From assembly GCF_932294415.1 (NCBI RefSeq), contig NC_065543.1, positions 263,476 through 327,475 of the forward strand: a stretch of DNA of 64,000 nucleotides, read 5' to 3'. The DNA comes from Quercus robur (taxonomy: Eukaryota > Streptophyta > Magnoliopsida > Fagales > Fagaceae). The translations under genes and the position numbers were made by a program. Shown here one piece after another: positions 58,313 through 64,000 of the stretch; positions within the stretch are counted from its first letter, which is position 1, and each line of letters starts with the position of its first letter. The notes beneath the pieces were generated by a model that saw nothing but the letters and a program-made list of their open reading frames with translations, was not told the DNA's origin and did not search any database.

Positions 58313-61300
58313 TTCTTTATACATGCTAGAATAAATGCTTACAAATCATTATTCACTTCTTTTATGCTATGCTTGGATGAATATGCTTATATGTCTTATT
58401 GATTTTCTCTTACATGCTTAGATGAACATTTCTAGGTAATACACAATTTTCTCTTGAATGCTTAGATGAATACTTCTAGGTTAAAGCACAAATTTCTCTT
58501 GAATACTTAGATGAACATGTCTAGGTAATTATTTTACTTTTTTAAAATGCTTGAACAAACATGTCAAAGTATGTTGATTTTTCTAGATAAACATGTCTAG
58601 GGTTTTTCCTTTACTTCTCTTCATAATTGCTTGGATGATCAAATATGCTTAAAGGTGCAAATCACATGTTTATATGACATATTCTTTGTATTTGTTTGAC
58701 ATGACATGACATTGGCCACCTTAACCTAGGAGACCGATTTTATCGGGCGAGATGGGTGCTTAATCCTTTCCCATCTCGTAAATTAGCCTCCGAACCAAGA
58801 TTAAGAGTTCTAGACTATACTCTTGTATATACAATTTTACATTTTTTTTAGAATGTAACTAGGAAATTAAGCAATGTAATTTACTTTTCTTAGATTGTAT
58901 CTAGGACAAAAAAGCATTGTAAATTTTTGTTACAAAATTTGATGTAAATTGTCATATACATTAATACAATAGAAGTATTTTTCATCAAAAGTTTTCTTAT
59001 TTTTCCTTTTAAATTAAATAAGTGGCAACTCCATGTAAAACCCTCGATCTAGGGGGAGCACATTTTACAGTCAATGGCTCTTATCGAAGAGGAAGAAGTG
59101 CTGGTGGAGGACTGGATTTCAGACTCCTATTTGGAGGTTGCTTATCAACCTCTAGCTGTTGAACCACTTGCTTCTTCTCTCCCTTCGGCTTTGGCAAATC
59201 TGTCTATTATGGATGAGGAGAGGTTTGTGGGTGTGGATAATTTAGAGAGGCAAGTACCTTACTCAGAGTGGTTTCAAAGGAGATCCAATAATTTCGATAG
59301 TTTCCTTGGCACGTCCCTAAAGGGTTTGGAAGATCAAGCAACAAAATTTTTATTGGCTGTTGAAGTTGAATTAAAGCGGAGGGCTGAGGTGAACAAGATA
59401 ACACATAGCTTTAAAATCCTAGGGGTGAAAGGTTTAAGAGAGCTGAAGGGGTTGTTCAATTCTATTAATTATGGCTCTACCTCTGCTAGGCGTAGTGGTT
59501 CTAATAGGGATTGGGTTCTCTCTGTGGCTCAATGAATTTGAAGTTACTTTCCTGGAAAAGGGCTGAATGAAGTAGATAAGAGGCTTTAGGTTCGTAATTT
59601 GTTGTGTTCTTGGAAGGTTGATATTGTGTGTTTGCAGGAGACCAAACTAGAATGGATTACTAGAGGTATTGTGCGGAGTATATGGAGTTGTCCATATGTA
59701 GATTGGTTGTACCTGAGTTTTGATGGTGCTTCTAGAGGTATTTTATTGATGTGGGATAGCCGGGTTGTGGAAAAGGTGGAGGAAGCAGTGGGGCATTTTT
59801 CGGTTTCATGCAAGTTTAAAAATGTTGGTGATCATTTTGAGTGGGCTTTTATTGGTGTATATGGACCAAATTTAAACAAAAGGCGTAGGTTGATGTGGGA
59901 GGAACTAACTGGGCTGATCAGTTGATGGCATTTGCCATGGTGCTTAGGAGGTGACTTTAACATCATCTGTTTCCCTTCTGAGTGGCTGGGGGCTACTAGC
60001 TTTTCTCGGGCTATGTTTGGTTTCTCTAACTTTATCTCTCTTCATGGGTTGATGGATATTCCCATGGCAGGGGGCCTTTACACCTGGTCCAACTCTTCTT
60101 CAGCTTCTCGTTTAGATCGGTTTCTTTTCTCCTCGCTTTTGGTAGACCACTTCACTCAGTTTACACAAAAAAGGATGTCTAGAGTACTTTCTAACCATTT
60201 TCCTATTTTGTTGGAGGGTGGAAGTCAGCATAGAGGTAGAATTCCTTTCCGTTTTGAAAATATGTGGTTGAGGGTGGATAATTTTGTAGATAAAGTGAAG
60301 ACGTGGTGGGCTTCCTATTTGTTCCAAGGAACCCCTAGTTTTATTCTAGCTAAGAAGTTGGCTGTCTTGAAGTTGGATTTAAAAAAGTGGAATGAGACAG
60401 AGTTTGGCAATGTAACGTTTAAAAAGTAGGACCTTTGGAGCAAGTTGAATGTTTTAGATGCTAAAGAGGAGACCCATAGATTAACAGCTGAGGAGAAGTT
60501 AGTTAGAGACAAAAGTCTAGAGTGTTGCATTTGAAGGAAGGGGAAGCCAATACCAAATTCTTTCATAGAATGGCTAATTCTAATAGAAAAAATAATGGTA
60601 TTGAAAGCCTAATGGTTAATGGTACCTTTTCTTCTAACCAGAGTATGATTGCAAACTGCATTACCCATTTCTTCATGAATTTGTATTCTGAGCACCGAGT
60701 TGTTCGGCCTTTTCCAGATGTGTTAGTTTTTCCAATGATATCTGGTGTTAATGCTGACTGGTTAGAGAGACCTTTTGAAGAGGCAGAAATCTTTGATGTT
60801 GTTTAGAGTTTTCATGGTGATAAATCTCCTAGTCCAAATGGCTTCCCTATGGCTTTTTTCCAAACTTGCTGGAGGATTGTCAAGCCTGATCTTATGGCTG
60901 TATTTCACCACTTTTTTGCTAAAGGTCAGTTTGAGAAAATCTTAAACGCTACTTTTATTACTCTCATCCCTAAAAAACATGCAGCAAGTGAGATTAGGGA
61001 TTTCCAGCCCATTAGTCTTGTCAGGGGGGTCTATAAAATTATTGCTAAAGTCTTGGCTAACCGTCTTCACATGGTTATGGGGGATATAATCTCAGCATCT
61101 CAGAATGCTTTTGTGAGGGATAGACAGATCCTTGACCTTGTTCTTATTGCTAATGAATGTCTTGATAGTAGATTGAAGTCTGGGGTGTTAGGGCTGATTT
61201 GTAAATTGGATGTTGAGAAAGCTTTTGACCATGTAAATTGGAGTTTTCTTTTGCATATGTTAGAAAGAAGTGGGTTCTCAGCCAAGTGGAGACAATGGAT

Positions 61301-63005
61301 TTTCTTTTACCTATCTACTGTCCGCTTCTCTATCTTGATTAATGGCTCTCCTTGTGGGTTTCTTGGTAGCTCCAGAGGTTTGAGACAAGGTGACCTGTTG
61401 TCTCCTTTTTTGTTTGTGTTGGTGATGGAGGCTTTGGGAAGAATGTTGGATAAAGCAGTTCTTGAAGGCCGCTTGTCAGGATTTAGTATGGGTAACTCAG
61501 AGGGTAGATCCTTGGCAGTGTCTCATCTCCTTTTTGCAGATGACACTCTTATTTTTTGTGATGTTGATCTAGACTAGATTTTGATTCTCCATATGATTCT
61601 TATTTGGTTTGAGGCGGTGTCGGGGCTTAAGATTAATTTGGGCAAGTTTGAATTGGTTCCGGTTGGAGTAGTGCTTAATATTGATTTATTGCTAAATGTC
61701 CTTGGTTGCAAGCTAGGCTCTCTGCCAATGAAATATCTGGGTCTTCCTTTGGGTGTTAATTTCAAGGATAAGTCTATATGGAATCCGATTTTGGAGAAAA
61801 TGGAAAGGAAATTGGCGGGTTGGAAACGCTTGTATCTATCAAAGGGAGGTAGAGTAACTCTAATCGAAAGCACCCTTTCTAATTTACCCACTTACTTCCT
61901 TTCTCTATTTCCTATACCTGCTAGTGTGGCTAACCGTATTAAGAAGCTTCAACTGAATTTCTTATGGGGTGGTTTTGGTGATGAACCTAAAATGCATTTG
62001 GTTAAATGGGCTACTGTATGCGCTCCTATTTCTTCGAGTGGATTAGGGATAAGGAAGATAAGTCTTTTCAATATAGCTCTTCTTGGGAAGTGGTTATGGA
62101 GGTTTGGGATTGAGAAGGATGCCCTTTGGAGACAAGTAATAGAGTTGAAATATGGTTGTCTATGGGGGGATGGTGTATCAGATCTGTTAAGGGTCCTTAC
62201 GGTGTTGGTTTATGGAAGAGTATTAGTCAGGGTTGGCCTTCTTTCTCTCGCCATATTCTGTATGATATTGGTGATGGGTCTAGGGTGAAGTTTTGGCAAG
62301 ACCGTTGGTGTGGAGAGACACCTCTTGCAGTTAGCTACCCTGACCTGTTCAGATTTTGCAGGAATAAGGAGGCTAGAGTGGCTGAGCTTATGAAATCCCC
62401 CAGCGGTGTCCTTTTTTGGGATGTGAGTTTCTTTAGGGGTGTGCATGTTCGGGAATTAGAGGCTTTGTCAAGCTTCATGGAAACCATATATGGTTCTTCT
62501 ATAAGGGGGTTTGGTGAGAATAAGATGTGTTGGATTCCTAGCAAAGCTAAGGGGTTCTTGGTGAAAGATTATTATAGAATTTCAGCTGGTCCTACTATCT
62601 TTGGTTTTCCTTGGAGAAGTATTTGGAAGCAGAAGATTCCCTCTAAAGTAGCTTTCTTTGTATGGTCTGCTGCTTTAGGGAAATGCTTGACGATTGATAA
62701 TTTGCGAAAAAGGAAGGTGTGGATTTTGGATTGGTGCTACATGTGCAAGAGTAATGGTGAATCGGTTGACCGTCACTTCCTTCATTGTCCCGTTGTTATG
62801 GATCTATGGTCTATGGTTTTGGGTTTATTTGGAGTATCTTGGGTTATGCCACATACTGTTTTGGGGCTGTTAGGGTGTTGGCAAGGCAGCTTTGGTCGTC
62901 ATTGAAACAGTTATATATGGTCCATCATTCCTCATGGCTTAATGTGGTGTCTTTGGAGGGAGAGAAATAGTCGTTGTTTTGAAGATATTGAGAGATTTAT
63001 TCCGG
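56060..63005 (+). mobile_element. L1-like LINE, near complete in domains but dead, split by a solo LTR
   Basis: ORF1-like sequence (56097-57590) shows SKTFEFSVEEDGTYYMLRIY, VFMGKESAK, GWRGFGFNLRKAI and KPKPKPNLVWRPK. After the inserted LTR (57597-59069) the element resumes. The endonuclease (about 59540-60430) has CLQETKLEW, IGVYGPNLN, GGDFNIIC, YTWSNSSSASRLDRFLF and SNHFPILLEG (usual SDH reads SNH). The reverse transcriptase (60849-61900) has [23 protein letters not shown] and [11 protein letters not shown] (FADD 61533-61544). The zf-RVT part (about 62290-62900) includes [11 protein letters not shown]. Stops and frame changes occur in ORF2, e.g. TAG at 60427, 60804 and 61574 and a frame shift near 62200. 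The 3' tail and poly-A are missing; it stops near 63005. Confidence 0.88.
57597..59069 (+). mobile_element. Solo LTR (Ty3/gypsy-like) nested in the LINE
   Basis: 1,473 bp starting TGTAGACACCC and ending CATTTTACA, flanked by the identical 5-bp target duplication GTCAA (57592-57596 and 59070-59074). It contains repeated phrases around GCTTAGATGAACAT (58380-58560) and a GGTGCTTAATCCTTTCCC block near 58755, which resemble Tat/Ogre-type gypsy LTRs. No internal region is present. It is younger than the LINE it interrupts. Confidence 0.8.
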
Positions 63006-63010
63006 ATATG

Positions 63011-63560
63011 CCTAACACAGCCAATGTGATTCCCATCATTTAAATACTACAACTATTCAACATAGATCACACAATTTGGAGTTAAAACAACCCCCATCAT
63101 GTCCAAAACCAATTCCAAAGTCTCCTACCAACTGTCACAAAGGCCTACATTGATCAAAAGTTCAAAACCCCAAACTGGATAATGTTTCATAGTTAAATAA
63201 TCCTAACACAGCCAATCTGAGCCCCACCATGTAATTACTACCGCTAATCACACAGATCACAGATTTTAGAGCTCAACCAACCACCCAGCATTTCCAAAAC
63301 CAATCCAAAACTCTCCTAATAGCTGCCACGACATCCTACATTGGGCAAAACCCCAAAACTGGCTAAAATTTCATAGTCAAATAAGCATAACACAGCCAAT
63401 CTGATCCCCCACCCCCCACCATCACCACGTAATTACAACCACTAAGCCACACAGATCACACCCTTTTGCATCCAAATAAAGTCCCAAGCTCTCCAGATCA
63501 CCACCACTAGATCCTACACTAACATTACATTGAGCTCCAAAGTGAAGTCTTGGTTCAGTA
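63011..63560 (+). repeat. Copies 2-4 of the ~185-bp tandem repeat
   Basis: Units start CCTAACACAGCCAATGTGAT (63011), CCTAACACAGCCAATCTGAG (63202) and CATAACACAGCCAATCTGAT (63386), so the spacing is 191 and 184 bp. Each contains a CACAGATCACA-type motif, then CCAAAACC-like sequence and a CCTACATT/CCTACACT motif; the second and third close with TTTCATAGT and AAATAA. No coding capacity. The LINE at 56-63 kb sits between copies 1 and 2. Confidence 0.75.
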
Positions 63561-64000
63561 TTAACAACAAACACCTTATAAACATTCAACAGCAACAACA
63601 TCAAATACACACTCTTTTTCCATTATGATCACTAAAATGTAAATAAATTCACACATTGCACAGATCTGAACCAAAAATTTCAAATTGTTAGGCCGATTAT
63701 AATGAAAAAGTGATCAATGTCCAATGCGTTCTTTGGTGCACATTCCAGTGTGAGTCGACAAATTGAAATTTAACGTTCGATAAACGAATCCTTTCCAGCA
63801 ATTCTTGATTCATACTACTACCATTTGCCTTTTGAACTGTATAAAGTACAAAACACACAAATAAGACGAGACAGTACTGCTACTATTGAAAATGCAGCTA
63901 ATACTACAATTACTTCACTACAGGCACTAGAAACTCAAGCTAGCGCATTTTAGACTGAATTTTAAAAGCACTCTTAGATCAACTTTTAATCTCTATGACT
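63561..64000. other. Right edge of the window
   Basis: AT-rich sequence continuing from the tandem repeat. No gene or element is recognised. Confidence 0.4.

Overview
This window is nuclear DNA of a flowering plant, most likely a woody eudicot. Four host-type protein genes with plant exon-intron structure and GT-AG introns lie in AT-rich DNA that carries many plant L1-like and RTE LINEs, tRNA-derived SINEs, MITEs and LTR fossils. The LINE and LTR styles suggest a Fagales-like tree, but that is inference from general familiarity and was not tested.

Layout. (1) 1-16.7 kb, plus strand: DET1, the de-etiolated 1 light-signalling repressor. It has two 5' leader exons and 11 coding exons and encodes 536 aa. 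Its introns are swollen by an RTE fragment, LINE fragments in both orientations, SINEs, a MITE and a solo LTR. (2) 16.7-25.3 kb: intergenic repeats, with an inverted Ty3/gypsy-like LTR remnant, a fold-back MITE, a processed ARF1-type retropseudogene with 16-bp target duplications, and two clusters of LTR sequence. (3) 25.4-29.7 kb, plus strand: a three-exon gene for a 301-aa protein with an EMAPII/Arc1p-type tRNA-binding OB fold and a likely organelle-targeting N terminus. (4) 29.7-36 kb: SINEs, a PIF/Harbinger-like element and a broken copia-like LTR element whose LTR is of the same family as the one near 22-24 kb. (5) 36.6-41.5 kb, minus strand: complete 11-exon methylenetetrahydrofolate reductase (593 aa) with a TATA box. 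(6) 45.5-53.1 kb, minus strand: complete ASHH3-type SET-domain histone methyltransferase (12 coding exons, 364 aa) with a 5' leader exon and a TIR element inside an intron. (7) 53.2-64 kb: transposon territory. An L1-like LINE of about 5.4 kb, itself split by a 1.47-kb solo LTR with perfect 5-bp target duplications, lies between copies of a ~185-bp tandem repeat.

The genes do not form an operon or pathway cluster. DET1 and ASHH3 are both nuclear regulators (ubiquitin-ligase/chromatin and histone methylation), MTHFR supplies methyl groups through 5-methyl-THF, and the tRNA-binding protein belongs to translation. Any functional link between neighbours would be coincidence. The most interesting items are a small spliced upstream ORF whose stop lies 2 nt before the DET1 start codon, inverted LINE copies flanking DET1 exons 5-6, the dated-looking retroposition and nesting events, and an in-leader ORF ahead of ASHH3. 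I found no convincing previously undescribed biological system.
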